The notes beneath the pieces were generated by a model that had not been told where the DNA came from, searched no databases, and saw only the letters and a list, made by a program, of their open reading frames with translations. Positions 45,967 to 54,559 of a stretch of DNA of 64,000 bases are shown here, in pieces. The stretch's first letter is position 1; every line of letters begins with the position of its first letter. The DNA is from CBDCFV01 sp965261795 (GTDB taxonomy: Bacteria; Chloroflexota; Dehalococcoidia; Lucifugimonadales; UBA3495): positions 2,852,001-2,916,000 of the forward strand of contig OZ253476.1 of assembly GCA_965261795.1 (NCBI GenBank). The letters run 5' to 3'. The position numbers were made by a program, and so were the translations under genes.

Positions 45967-46224
45967 GTGGGACTCGCCGCCAAATTGGCAGGCCTGGTGA
46001 TTCGCGCAGCCAGCACCGCCGAACACTACCACCATGACCTGTCGAAATCCCTGCCGTTCCAGTGGGTCCCCCTGCGCCAACCCGAAGGCTTCGGCGATTG
46101 GACAGCGCAAGCCCATTGGCAGGCGAGCGACGCGCTCAGCACGGCATACCGGTACGACACCATGCCCCCAATCGTCCATGCACTCGCCGAACTGGTCGCC
46201 TGCGTCCAAGTAAGGCCAGGATGA
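45967..46224 (+). CDS. Hypothetical protein
   Basis: 85 residues from GTG 45967: LVIRAASTAEHYHHDLSKSLPFQWVPLRQPEG, then helical. No SD close to the GTG and no family recognised. It is the only good frame in the gap before the cytosine methyltransferase. Confidence 0.4.
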   Translation: MGLAAKLAGLVIRAASTAEHYHHDLSKSLPFQWVPLRQPEGFGDWTAQAHWQASDALSTAYRYDTMPPIVHALAELVACVQVRPG

Positions 46225-46267
46225 AATACAACCAGAGCCGCCCGCGCGGTCTCGGAGGAAGAAAACT

Positions 46268-48052
46268 ATGACCACCGCGTACTTGGTCGCAGACCTGTTC
46301 TGCGGGGCCGGCGGATCGTCGACCGGCGCCAAGAGGGCCATCGCCGAGATGGGCATGGAAATGGAACTGGTGGCTATCAACCACTGGCCCACCGCCATCG
46401 CCACCCATCAGGCCAACCATCCGAAGGCCCGCCACCTGGCCGAGGACGTGAGCCTGGTGGACCCCGAGGCGGTGGTGGAAGAGGGCAAACTCGACTTGCT
46501 GATGGCCAGCCCGGAGTGCCGGTTCTATTCAAACGCCCGCGGCGGGAAGCCGATACACGACCAAGGACGGATGAACCCCTGGGCGATCCACAACTGGCTG
46601 ACGAAGCTGGACGTGAAATGCGTCATCATTGAGAACGTGCCAGAGTTCGTCGCCTGGGGGCCGCTCGACGAAACCGGAAGGCCGGACAAGAAACACAAGG
46701 GCGTGCACTTCCAAGCATGGCTCAAGACATTCTGGAACTTGGGCTACACCGCCGAGTGGCGGATGCTGAACGCGGCCGACTACGGCGACGCCACCACCCG
46801 GAAAAGGTTCTTCCTGATGGCCCGGAAGGACGGGAGGCCGGTAGTCTGGCCGGAGCCCTCCCACGCGAAGACCGACTCCCCCATGTTCCCCGGCAGGAAA
46901 CCGTGGCGGGGAGCGACGGAGATCATCGACTGGTCAAACCCCGGCAGGTCCCTGCTGGACGATCCGAAGTACCAGAAAAAGCCCCTTGCCGAGAAGACGA
47001 GGAGACGCATCGCCCAAGGGCTGGAGCGCTTCGGGGGACCCCTGGCGCCGATCTACATCCGGCTGCTGGACCTTCCGGACGAAGACGAAGACACTACAAC
47101 GACGACCAGCCGCAGGGAGACCTCCCTCCTGAACCGGCACGGCGGTAACGGTTCACACCGAGGACATCCGGTAGCGGCACCTGTCCCAACCGTCACCACG
47201 AGAGAGACGGGATACTTGGTGGAACCGGAGGCCGAGTCGTTCATGCTAAGCCAGCAGATTCAGGGCGCACCCCGGTCAGCCGACGAACCGGCGCCGACCA
47301 TGGCAGGCACAGGTGCGATCCCTCCAGCCAACCCCATCATCGTCGAGTACTACAGCCAGAGCGCAGCGGCCGACGTGAACAACCCCCTGCCAACCGTGAC
47401 GACCAAGGACCGGCACGGACTGGTGATCCCGTTCCTAGTGGAATTGAATCATGAGAACGGACCTCAGGACGACAGGGGCAACCACCGGCGGGTCCACTCA
47501 ACCTATGAGCCGCTGGGGTCGATAACCACTGTCCGCGGCATCGGGCTGGCGTCCCCCATGCTCGTGCAGAGCAGCCAGACTGGGGGAAACGGCATCTACG
47601 CCCGCCCCGCGGACCAACCCATCCCGACGCTGACCACGAGAGCCGACGTGAGCCTCGTCAGCCCTGTAGCGCAGCCGTACATAGCCCCCGGCTCCGGCGA
47701 ACAGGCGGGGCAGGAGACGCAAATTCACACCGGCGGCGCGCCAGTGCCTGGTGTGACGAGCTTGGGCGCGGGTCCTCTTGTCTCTCCGGTCCTGGACCAA
47801 CTGCGTGGTGCGAACGTGGACCCCAGGCGGCTGGTGCTCGTGGACGGACAGCCGTTCCTGCTCGATATCCGCTTCCGCATGCTCCAGAACGCCGAGCTCG
47901 CCCGGGCCATGGGCTTCGAGGACGAGGAGACCAGCTACGAGTTCGTTGGCAACGTGAGCGAGATCACGAAGCAAATCGGCAACGCCGTGCCGGTGCATCT
48001 GGCTGCCGCGCTCGTGAAGGCAGCGCTGGGAACCAGCGTGGGAGAAGAGTAG
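46268..48052 (+). CDS. DNA (cytosine-5) methyltransferase
   Basis: 594 residues. Motif I VADLFCGAGGSSTGAKRA; motif IV MASPECRFYSN holds the catalytic Cys within an SPEC context (instead of the common PPC), as in many phage enzymes. Motif VI IIENVPEF, motif VIII-like AADYGDATTRKRFFLMAR, and final motifs ARAMGFEDEE and KQIGNAVPVHLAAAL. The region between (about 290-530) holds six spaced copies of a P-x-P-T-x-T-T segment, probably target recognition. No restriction enzyme adjoins: an orphan, likely protecting the element. SD CGGAGGAAG. Confidence 0.92.
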   Translation: MTTAYLVADLFCGAGGSSTGAKRAIAEMGMEMELVAINHWPTAIATHQANHPKARHLAEDVSLVDPEAVVEEGKLDLLMASPECRFYSNARGGKPIHDQGRMNPWAIHNWLTKLDVKCVIIENVPEFVAWGPLDETGRPDKKHKGVHFQAWLKTFWNLGYTAEWRMLNAADYGDATTRKRFFLMARKDGRPVVWPEPSHAKTDSPMFPGRKPWRGATEIIDWSNPGRSLLDDPKYQKKPLAEKTRRRIAQGLERFGGPLAPIYIRLLDLPDEDEDTTTTTSRRETSLLNRHGGNGSHRGHPVAAPVPTVTTRETGYLVEPEAESFMLSQQIQGAPRSADEPAPTMAGTGAIPPANPIIVEYYSQSAAADVNNPLPTVTTKDRHGLVIPFLVELNHENGPQDDRGNHRRVHSTYEPLGSITTVRGIGLASPMLVQSSQTGGNGIYARPADQPIPTLTTRADVSLVSPVAQPYIAPGSGEQAGQETQIHTGGAPVPGVTSLGAGPLVSPVLDQLRGANVDPRRLVLVDGQPFLLDIRFRMLQNAELARAMGFEDEETSYEFVGNVSEITKQIGNAVPVHLAAALVKAALGTSVGEE

Positions 48053-48208
48053 CAGGCATCCCGACCGGAAGGCGAATACGCGGCTATGTCCGGCGCCCAT
48101 CCCATCCAGCAGGACAACGTTCTCCGGCCACTCCGCGGATAACACTCCCAATGTAATACCATGCACCCGGTCCATCAAGCCGGAACACGACCATGCCCCG
48201 GAGGAATT

Positions 48209-48448
48209 ATGAAGGCCATCACGTTCCTGGAGACATTCGGGCACTGCCGCGGCTGCCGCGGGCGGATGTGGACGCCTGGAATCACCCGCGAGTATAGAGA
48301 ATGGACGGGCTTTACCAAGATGGTATTGGACCACGCAGCGGAGTCCGGCCATACCGTCGTTATAACCCCCATCGCCAGAACCGTCTACTTCTTCGACGGC
48401 CGGCCGGACAAAATCGAGGCTCCAACAAAAGAGGATTATGGACATTAG
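48209..48448 (+). CDS. Small CxxC protein
   Basis: 79 residues; GGAGG 5 bp before ATG 48209 fixes the start. CRGCRGRMW (about residue 12) is a single CxxC knuckle. The rest is alpha/beta without a known match. Overlaps the next gene by 11 bp. Confidence 0.55.
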   Translation: MKAITFLETFGHCRGCRGRMWTPGITREYREWTGFTKMVLDHAAESGHTVVITPIARTVYFFDGRPDKIEAPTKEDYGH

Positions 48449-48740
48449 GGATGACATGGACTCATACCAGCCGGGCACGAGCAAGGACCTGCCCACGGCG
48501 GACCACACCCGTTGCTATGACTGCAGCGTTCTGCCGGGCCGTGACCACCTGGATAGATGCAACTCCCCCGCCGCCCGCCGGCAGCGCCAGGAATGGCTGA
48601 AGGACTCAGCCAAAGAACAAGAAGAGAACCGGACCGCTTGGACTATCCCACGGAGTAGAGCCGCGCCGCAGCTTCCAGCCCCCCGCGAGCCGTTGTTGGC
48701 GGAAATGCATTCGCCGCGGCGCAGTCACGAAGCGGATTGA
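48438..48740 (+). CDS. Small hypothetical protein with Cys/His motif
   Basis: 100 residues. HTRCYDCSVLPGRDHLDRC gives C-x2-C...H...C, possibly one zinc finger. The C terminus is Arg/Pro-rich. Coupled to the preceding gene by overlap. Weak SD. Confidence 0.45.
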   Translation: MDIRDDMDSYQPGTSKDLPTADHTRCYDCSVLPGRDHLDRCNSPAARRQRQEWLKDSAKEQEENRTAWTIPRSRAAPQLPAPREPLLAEMHSPRRSHEAD

Positions 48741-48830
48741 CAATGCAACGTTGGCGGGGTGACCCCTTCAGGCGAACGGACAGAGGCAAAACCACCCCAA
48801 GGGTCAAAAAGACCCCGGGAAAGAGAAAAG

Positions 48831-48867
48831 ACCCCGGACGGGAGAAATTCCCCTCCGGGGTTTTTTC
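48831..48867 (+). terminator. Intrinsic terminator
   Basis: Stem ACCCCGGACGGGA paired with TCCCCTCCGGGGT (one bulge), followed by TTTTTTC at 48861-48867. A good rho-independent terminator for the 48209-48740 genes. It shows that the next gene starts downstream of it. Confidence 0.75.
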
Positions 48868-48904
48868 ATGCCCGCAAAAACCGGGAAAACAGGGAGAAGA
48901 AAGA

Positions 48905-51580
48905 TTGAGACAGGAAAACAACCCCCTGGAACGGGAGTCCAAGGCCGCCAGCATCCCAATCTACCAGAACCTGCAGAACCACCCCCGGGCCGCCCAAGAG
49001 ATCGCTGAAGCCCTGGGGCAGCCCTTCAGCCCCCAAGCCGCCCATATCGCCGCCTTGGTCATAACCCAAGCCTTGGCCCAGACCCGGAAGGGACTCAGCC
49101 CGGCCCCGAAGATGGTCATCAAACACTGGGAACGCATCATCGACCCCCAATGCAGGGAGAGGTTCCGGCCCATCATACCCTTGGCCCTCAGACTCCTCAG
49201 GGCACTGCCCCCCGGTACCGCGAAACGGGCGGTCAGGGAGATGACCAAAGTCTCGGAACTGGCGCCGGACCCCGCCGGGACAGGAATGATCGTCCAGAAG
49301 CTGGCCCACCAGAGAAAGCACCTGGCGGTGTACCACACCCGGCCGGGAGCAGCGGCGCTGGTGGCCCGCTTGGCTGTGCCCGGCGACCTGGACTGGGCCG
49401 ACCCCGGCACCGTGACCAAGTACCGCATCGCCGACTACTCCTGCGGGACGGGAGACCTTCTCACCGCCGCCTACAGGCGGGTGCGGGAGCTGCACCAACA
49501 GGCCGGCGGCTCCCCCGAAGAGGTCCACGCCGCCGTGATGGAACACGCCGTCACCGCGGTGGACGTGCTCCCCGCCAGCGTGGCCCTGGCCGCAGCCGGA
49601 CTGGACGCACTGGAGCGAAGCCCGGCCCAACCCGGCGGAGCCACCCGGGCCCTCACCCTCCGGTACGGACCCATCAAGCACGGTCTGAACCCCAACATGA
49701 ACCCCGGCATCAACTCCGTCCCGCAGGAACGCCGCCCCGTCAGCCTCGGCAGCCTGGACCTGCTGGACCCCCAAGCGCTCCGCAACCACGACCTCCAACC
49801 CATCGGACGGGGGAACGCCGCCCAAAAACGCTTGGAGTTCCCTTCAGGCTCCCAGGACCTGGTGATAATGAACCCGCCCTTCACCCAGTCGCCGGACCCC
49901 CGGGTCCTGGACCAGAACGTCCCCGGCCCGGAACGGGGTTTTTCTCCCACCAGCCAAGCCGAACTTGCCCGGATGGAAAACCGGATGGAGAACATCCAAG
50001 ACCAAATCAAGGCCGGGTCGGCCAACGGCTTATCGCTCCACTTCGCACACCTGGCGGACCGGATGGTGAAACGGGGCGGGACCATCGCCCTCGTGCTGCC
50101 CATGTCGGCGCTGACCGCCGGAGGGGGCGCCGGCGAGGCCCGAGGCAGCCGGAGACCGGACCTGGGCTGGCCCGTGTTCCGCCGGAAGCTGCTGAGCGGG
50201 TACGCCGACATCCGGATCATCGGCATCGCCGGGTTCGAGGAACAGGACTCCACCTTCTCCCACGATACCCACATCGCCGAGGTCGCAATCATAGCCCGGC
50301 GGACCCAAGTGAACGAGAAACCCGACGGGACCGGCTGCTTCATCAACCTGAAGCGGAGACCGGAGGACGAACAGGCCGCCGCCCGGCTGTCCCAAGCCAT
50401 CAACCAAGCCGTCCGGCAGTTACAAACCGACCCACTGGGGACCGTGCGGGAACTGGTTGTCGACGGTCTCGCAGCAGGGAACGCGGTCCGGGACGCCCTC
50501 CCCAAGGACGACATCTGGCCCCTGTCCAGAGTGATGGACCCCGGCCTCATGCAGGCGGTCGCCGCCCTGAAGAAGGGGAAACTCCACACCGGAGGCCCCC
50601 CGGGACCGGGCATAGAACCGGGAATAGATCTCCCCATGGCGGCACTCGGAGACATAACGCGGATCGGCCCGGCGGGCCACGAGGCCGAGTCTCTGCTGGG
50701 AACTCCCATCAACCCAGAGAGTGGTCCCGGAGAGCACGGGTTCCCCATGCTGAAGGGCCACGACTGCACCAGCCAGAGAACGCTGGAGATACCCCAGGCA
50801 CCGGAATTCCACCTCAAGCCCGGCATGGAGAGCCGGGAGGGAAGACTGACCGGGACGATGAGCCGGCTCCACGTGAACGACAACTTCCGGTACAACTCCC
50901 AGTCCACCGCGGCCCTGATGACCCCGGAGCCCAGCGTAGGAGGCCGGGGCTGGCCCAACGTGCGGGTCGGGGATGAGAGGCAGGAGAGGGCGCTGGCCGT
51001 GTGGCTGAACACTAGTCTGGGGCTGATCACCCACTGGGGCATCAGCAACCACACCCAGAACGGGCTCGGCTACACCAGCCGGAAGCAGATCAAGAACCTG
51101 CCGGTGCTGGACGCCGCCAGACTGTCCGACCGACAGCTGGCAATGATGTCGGAGACCTTCAACCAAGTGAAGGACCTGCCCATGCTGCCGGCCAACGAGG
51201 CTTGGCGGGACCAGATAAGAGCGGAACTGGACCGGCGGGTGCTGGAGGACATATTGGGGCTGGGAGAGGAGGCCACGAGCATCGCCCGGTCGCTGTGCAA
51301 CCGCTGGTGTTTGGAGCCCACGGTGCAGGGCCGGAAGGGGCGGGTGGTGAAACGGCAGCCGGACATGGAGGAACTGGCCGCGCTGGCCGGGGCCGCAGCC
51401 CCAACGACCCACCGGACCTCACGGGGGCAACCCCGGAAGGACGAAAGCTGGACAGCGGAGCCAACGTCCGGAAGCGAAAAACATGAGGACCGCCTCCCGG
51501 AGGAAATCCCGGAGGAAATCCCGGAGGAAATCCCCGCAGCGGACGCAAGCATGCAGGGAGAAACGAAATGGAGGAAATGA
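48905..51580 (+). CDS. N6-adenine DNA methyltransferase, large
   Basis: About 891 residues from TTG 48905 (GGGAGAAG upstream; the frame is open further back but runs through a terminator). The SAM motif I reads IADYSCGTGDLLTAAYRRV, and motif IV IMNPPFTQ is the NPPF of N6-adenine enzymes. The C-terminal half contains GRGWPNVRVGDERQERALAVWLNTSLG and GLGYTSRKQIKNLPVLD, like the specificity-bearing end of type I/IIG-like methylases. The tail has a repeated EEIP. No nuclease or helicase domain is seen. An orphan or a protective methylase of the element. Confidence 0.85.
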   Translation: MRQENNPLERESKAASIPIYQNLQNHPRAAQEIAEALGQPFSPQAAHIAALVITQALAQTRKGLSPAPKMVIKHWERIIDPQCRERFRPIIPLALRLLRALPPGTAKRAVREMTKVSELAPDPAGTGMIVQKLAHQRKHLAVYHTRPGAAALVARLAVPGDLDWADPGTVTKYRIADYSCGTGDLLTAAYRRVRELHQQAGGSPEEVHAAVMEHAVTAVDVLPASVALAAAGLDALERSPAQPGGATRALTLRYGPIKHGLNPNMNPGINSVPQERRPVSLGSLDLLDPQALRNHDLQPIGRGNAAQKRLEFPSGSQDLVIMNPPFTQSPDPRVLDQNVPGPERGFSPTSQAELARMENRMENIQDQIKAGSANGLSLHFAHLADRMVKRGGTIALVLPMSALTAGGGAGEARGSRRPDLGWPVFRRKLLSGYADIRIIGIAGFEEQDSTFSHDTHIAEVAIIARRTQVNEKPDGTGCFINLKRRPEDEQAAARLSQAINQAVRQLQTDPLGTVRELVVDGLAAGNAVRDALPKDDIWPLSRVMDPGLMQAVAALKKGKLHTGGPPGPGIEPGIDLPMAALGDITRIGPAGHEAESLLGTPINPESGPGEHGFPMLKGHDCTSQRTLEIPQAPEFHLKPGMESREGRLTGTMSRLHVNDNFRYNSQSTAALMTPEPSVGGRGWPNVRVGDERQERALAVWLNTSLGLITHWGISNHTQNGLGYTSRKQIKNLPVLDAARLSDRQLAMMSETFNQVKDLPMLPANEAWRDQIRAELDRRVLEDILGLGEEATSIARSLCNRWCLEPTVQGRKGRVVKRQPDMEELAALAGAAAPTTHRTSRGQPRKDESWTAEPTSGSEKHEDRLPEEIPEEIPEEIPAADASMQGETKWRK

Positions 51581-51952
51581 ACGAAGGCAACGGATTGATT
51601 CACACCCCATGGGGGTGGACCCGGAACGTCCGGGAGCTGACCAAGGGGGTCTGGCAGGTATCCACCCCCCCGCCACGGCGGGCTGAAGCTCAACCGGGAG
51701 AGGTGGGAGGAACTCCCAGACTTGGTGAGGGACTCGTTCATCACCCCGGCTTTCGCCGAGGAGGACTGCGAGGAACCCATCACCAGGACGCTGCTGGGAA
51801 TCGGCGACGGCCGGGACCGGGAGTTCGCCACCCTGGCGGCGAACCGCTTCCCGCGGTACGCCCCGGCGCTGCCGCATCTCCAAGCCATTGCCCGGGAAAC
51901 TCCCGCAAATCAGGAAGAAGAGAGGAAAATCCGAAGATGCAGAGACAGATGA
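51568..51952 (+). pseudogene. DUF7007-like protein, frameshifted in a C7 run
   Basis: Starts MEEMNEGNGLIHTPWGWTRNVRELTKGVWQVSTPP. After seven C residues (51665-51671) the related sequence continues in another frame: HGGLKLNRERWEELPDLVRDSFITPAFAEEDCEEPI. DUF7007 proteins have the TPWG...V.STxxHGG...EEDC order in one chain. The homopolymer makes a sequencing slip or real frameshift equally possible. Starts inside the end of the methylase gene. Confidence 0.55.
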
Positions 51953-52122
51953 ACATGGTCCTGGGCGACTGCGCCCGGTGCGGGCAGACCATCAGGCCCG
52001 GGGAACAGGTCGTGCAGACCGCGTGGGTGGACATCATCGACGGGAGGATCGTCTCCTCCAAGCCGGAGACCCGTCACCTCAAAGACCACTGCCCCCGTGA
52101 GGCGCAGGAGGACGGAAGATGA
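51937..52122 (+). CDS. Small zinc-binding protein
   Basis: 61 residues from ATG 51937. CARCGQTIRPGEQVVQTAWVDI...TRHLKDHC gives C-x2-C...H-x3-H-C, a LIM/treble-clef-like knuckle. Overlaps the RadC-like gene by 4 bp (ATGA). Confidence 0.55.
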   Translation: MQRQMNMVLGDCARCGQTIRPGEQVVQTAWVDIIDGRIVSSKPETRHLKDHCPREAQEDGR

Positions 52123-52682
52123 CCATCTCATCCAGCCCCAGCAAGAATAAACGCAAACCGGCCCCGAAGCCGGGACGATCCCTTACCGCCGACGCCGAAG
52201 GCCAAGCAGTGCTGGAAGCCTTGCGCAGCAACCTGAGCCTCCTGGGCGAACTGGCGGCGCGCTACGAGGTGAACCACCAACCGGAGCGCCCGCAGGAGAG
52301 ACCGGAAATCAACACTCCCCAGGACATTTACAACCTGCTGGACCCGGAAATGGCGAATTTGGCCCAGGAGCAACTGCGTGTGTTGTTGCTGGACACCCGC
52401 AACTGCGTGCTGGGGCAACGGTTGATATACCAGGGCAACGTGAATTCGTCGCTGGTGCGCCCCGCCGAGGTATTCCGACCCGCTGTGATCGAACCGGCGC
52501 CCAGCATCATCGTAATTCACAATCACCCCTCCGGCGACCCCACCCCCAGCCGGGAGGACGTGGCATTGACCCGCGAACTGACCGCGGCGGGCAAGCTGCT
52601 GGGCATCAGCCTGCTGGACCACATGGTCATCGCGGGCAGCCGGTACGTCAGCCTCAACGAAAGGAGTCTGATGACCGGGTAG
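52119..52682 (+). CDS. radC: RadC-like JAB-domain protein
   Basis: 187 residues. The JAB/MPN metal site is IVIHNHPSGDPTPSREDVALT (H-x-H...D) with the following LLDHMVIAGSRYVSL. An N-terminal basic, disordered stretch replaces the HhH domain of chromosomal RadC. RadC-like proteins are common on plasmids and ICEs with antirestriction genes. Role unproven. Confidence 0.88.
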   Translation: MTISSSPSKNKRKPAPKPGRSLTADAEGQAVLEALRSNLSLLGELAARYEVNHQPERPQERPEINTPQDIYNLLDPEMANLAQEQLRVLLLDTRNCVLGQRLIYQGNVNSSLVRPAEVFRPAVIEPAPSIIVIHNHPSGDPTPSREDVALTRELTAAGKLLGISLLDHMVIAGSRYVSLNERSLMTG

Positions 52683-52831
52683 ACAGTGCGGATGGCTCGC
52701 CCAGCGGGCAGGCCATCCAACCGGAACCGGCGCAGGCCGAACCAGCGCAGGCCTCTCCGAACCTTGCATTCCCAACCTGGACGTATAAACTGGAATATGG
52801 AGTCCCCACAGGGGACGCAGAGAAGACGAAG

Positions 52832-53536
52832 ATGACCAACATCAACGACATCAGCGACCTGGCCCAGGTCCTGCAGGACAACCCCCATTGGCGGGAAATC
52901 ATCCGGGGCATCCTGTTGGGAGAGGAGCTGCTCCAGCTTCCGAAACAACTGGCCGAGTTCATCAAGACCACCCAGGAGAACTTCCAGCTGGTGTATGACC
53001 GACTGGACAGACTGGAAGCCGGGCAGGCCAGTCTGGAAGCCGGCCAGACCAAGCTGGAAGCTGGGCAGGAAAACCTCTCCAGCAGGCTCGGCAATATCAT
53101 TGGCTCCGACTACGAACGGCGGGCAGCCCAATCCGCCCGGAGACTGGCCAGGCTCGGACTGGGGATACGCCGCGCCCGCGTCGTCCTCGCCAGGACCGCT
53201 CCGGACCGGAATGAGATACCCGAACTCCTGAACGACGCCACAGAGAACGGTGCCGTGACCGACGACGAGGCCGACGACCTGCTCCGCGCGGACATCGTCC
53301 TCCTAGGCCAGAACGCCGGCGGATACCCCGCATACGCCGTCTGCGAGGTTGCCGTCACCCTCTATGACCACGACGTGCTCCGGGCCAAGAGGCGCGCCGG
53401 AATACTGCAAAGGGCATCGGGCATCACCGCTCTTCCCGCCGTCATCGGCCAGTCCGCCCCCCAAGAAACTCTGGACCTAGCGGACCGGCAGGACGTCGCG
53501 TTCATCCCTCTCCCGGAAGAAGACAGCCCGGAATAG
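52832..53536 (+). CDS. Coiled-coil protein with nuclease-fold-like C terminus, paralogue 2
   Basis: 234 residues. NINDISDLAQVLQDNPHWREIIRGILLGEELLQLP matches the N terminus of the 20895 gene. The coiled coil has LEAGQ heptads (about 60-85), then RRAAQSARRLARLGLG, and the C-terminal RADIVLL and YAVCEVAVTLYDHDVLRAKRRAG. The E of the putative D...ExK is present, but Ala replaces Lys. A TATAAA lies 47 bp upstream. Follows the RadC-like gene by 149 bp. Confidence 0.7.
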   Translation: MTNINDISDLAQVLQDNPHWREIIRGILLGEELLQLPKQLAEFIKTTQENFQLVYDRLDRLEAGQASLEAGQTKLEAGQENLSSRLGNIIGSDYERRAAQSARRLARLGLGIRRARVVLARTAPDRNEIPELLNDATENGAVTDDEADDLLRADIVLLGQNAGGYPAYAVCEVAVTLYDHDVLRAKRRAGILQRASGITALPAVIGQSAPQETLDLADRQDVAFIPLPEEDSPE

Positions 53537-54010
53537 CCTCCGGCGCCAGCCTGGACCTGGACCAACTCCCCACCGGCGGCCAGACGCCGCCGCGTCAAAG
53601 AACACGCCAACCGTACACCCCCACGCATCCAACCCCCAGTAGCCAGTAGCCCGTCGCCGGTGACCAGTTGCCGGTGACCGGATGCGGACCATCTCCCGTC
53701 AGGGCCAAGCCAGCCCGCCACTGGTCACCGACCGCTGGCCACCGTCCGCTGGCCACCGTCCGCTGGCCACCGTCCGCTGGTCACCGTCCACTGGTCACTG
53801 GCCACTGGCCACTGGTCACTGGTCACTGGCCACTGGTCACTGGCCACTCGTCCCCGGCCACTGGTCACTGGCCACTCGTCCCCGGCCACTGGTCACTGGC
53901 CACTCGTCCCCGGCCACTGGTCACTGGCCACTCGTCCCCGGCCACTCGTCCCCGGCCACTGGTCACTGGCCACTCGTCCCCGGCCACTCGTCCCCGGCCA
54001 CCGGCACCGC
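53537..54010. repeat. Minisatellite of (T/C)CACTGG(T/C)CACTGGCC type
   Basis: From about 53720 to 54000 the sequence is built from GGCCACTGGTCACT and GGCCACTCGTCCCC units in higher-order blocks (GGTCACTGGCCACTCGTCCCCGGCCACT repeated). It begins after a dispersed repeat copy at 53681. Apparent proteins here are repeat artefacts. Related tracts recur at 57325-57365 and 58335-58435. Confidence 0.85.
53677..53714 (+). repeat. Dispersed repeat, copy 1
   Basis: Contains GCGGACCATCTCCCGTCAG followed by GGCCAAGCCAGCC. The same 38-40 bp block is at 57363-57402 and 58953-58992, each beside CACTGG-type tracts. Confidence 0.7.
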
Positions 54011-54036
54011 AGGAACAGAAAGGAGAAGACAAGGCA

Positions 54037-54417
54037 ATGACAACCAAGAGAAACGTGCTGAACCTGCTCAACGACCTCTACTGCGTCTGCGTGTGCTGCT
54101 GCGCGGAGCAGTGCGACCCCCAGTGCCCCTGGTGCAACGGGAAGAGACACTCGTGCCTGTGCATGTACTGTCCCGCGGAACCCTGCGACCCCGATTGCCT
54201 GCACCTCAACTGCAACCCCGGGGAAGCGGAGACGACCAGACAGGAGATGGCCCGCCGGTTCCGGGAACTGTGGCGGGAGGGCGTCGTCTTCGAGAAGGCC
54301 CTGCCGTGGATGACGGACCGGCCGGAGCCGGACCGCGCCTACGTCCTGGTGGACCGGAAAGGGGACCGCCGGGAGGTCAACGGCAAGGAGTTGCAGGAAA
54401 TCAGGGGGAGGCCATGA
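54037..54417 (+). CDS. Cysteine-rich N-terminal domain protein
   Basis: 126 residues, AAAGGAG 12 bp upstream. The N-terminal third has 14 cysteines (YCVCVCCCAEQCDPQCPWC, CLCMYCPAEPCDPDC), probably a multi-metal or disulfide knot. The C-terminal part is helical, with DRAYVLVDRKGDRREV. Unknown family. First of four genes joined by 4-bp overlaps. Confidence 0.6.
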   Translation: MTTKRNVLNLLNDLYCVCVCCCAEQCDPQCPWCNGKRHSCLCMYCPAEPCDPDCLHLNCNPGEAETTRQEMARRFRELWREGVVFEKALPWMTDRPEPDRAYVLVDRKGDRREVNGKELQEIRGRP

Positions 54418-54458
54418 GCAAGAACCCGCCGGAACGCCGGGAAGGAGAGGAAGAATGA
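54414..54458 (+). CDS. 14-codon coupling ORF
   Basis: MSKNPPERREGEEE, linked by ATGA overlaps to the genes before and after. It contains the SD (AAGGAGAGG) for the next frame. More likely a translational link than a functional peptide. Confidence 0.3.
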   Translation: MSKNPPERREGEEE

Positions 54459-54559
54459 GCGCAAGACGCGGAGCGGGCCGAGGAGAACTCCCGGCCCTGA
54501 CCGCCATCAGGGACTCCTGGAACCTTCAGAAAAGACTCGGGGAGGACGCGCCGCCGTGA
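54455..54559 (+). CDS. 34-residue peptide in the coupled chain
   Basis: MSARRGAGRGELPALTAIRDSWNLQKRL and so on; basic then helical. ATGA overlap before, GTGA overlap after. No family. Supported by the overlaps and an SD. Confidence 0.35.
   Translation: MSARRGAGRGELPALTAIRDSWNLQKRLGEDAPP

Noticed and set aside
48737..48904. N-terminal extension of the N6 methyltransferase back to 48737
   Set aside because: It would translate through a good intrinsic terminator (48831-48867); TTG 48905 with an SD is a better start.
49150..51054. Long alternative frames across the N6-adenine methyltransferase (608 and 527 codons)
   Set aside because: They overlap a gene with clear NPPF and SAM motifs; their translations are Arg/Pro-rich or Ser-rich artefacts.
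53668..54458. Frames of about 250 codons through the minisatellite
   Set aside because: The N-terminal half is translated repeat (GHWPLVTG, GHSSPATR). Only the part after ATG 54037, with its own SD, is kept as a gene.
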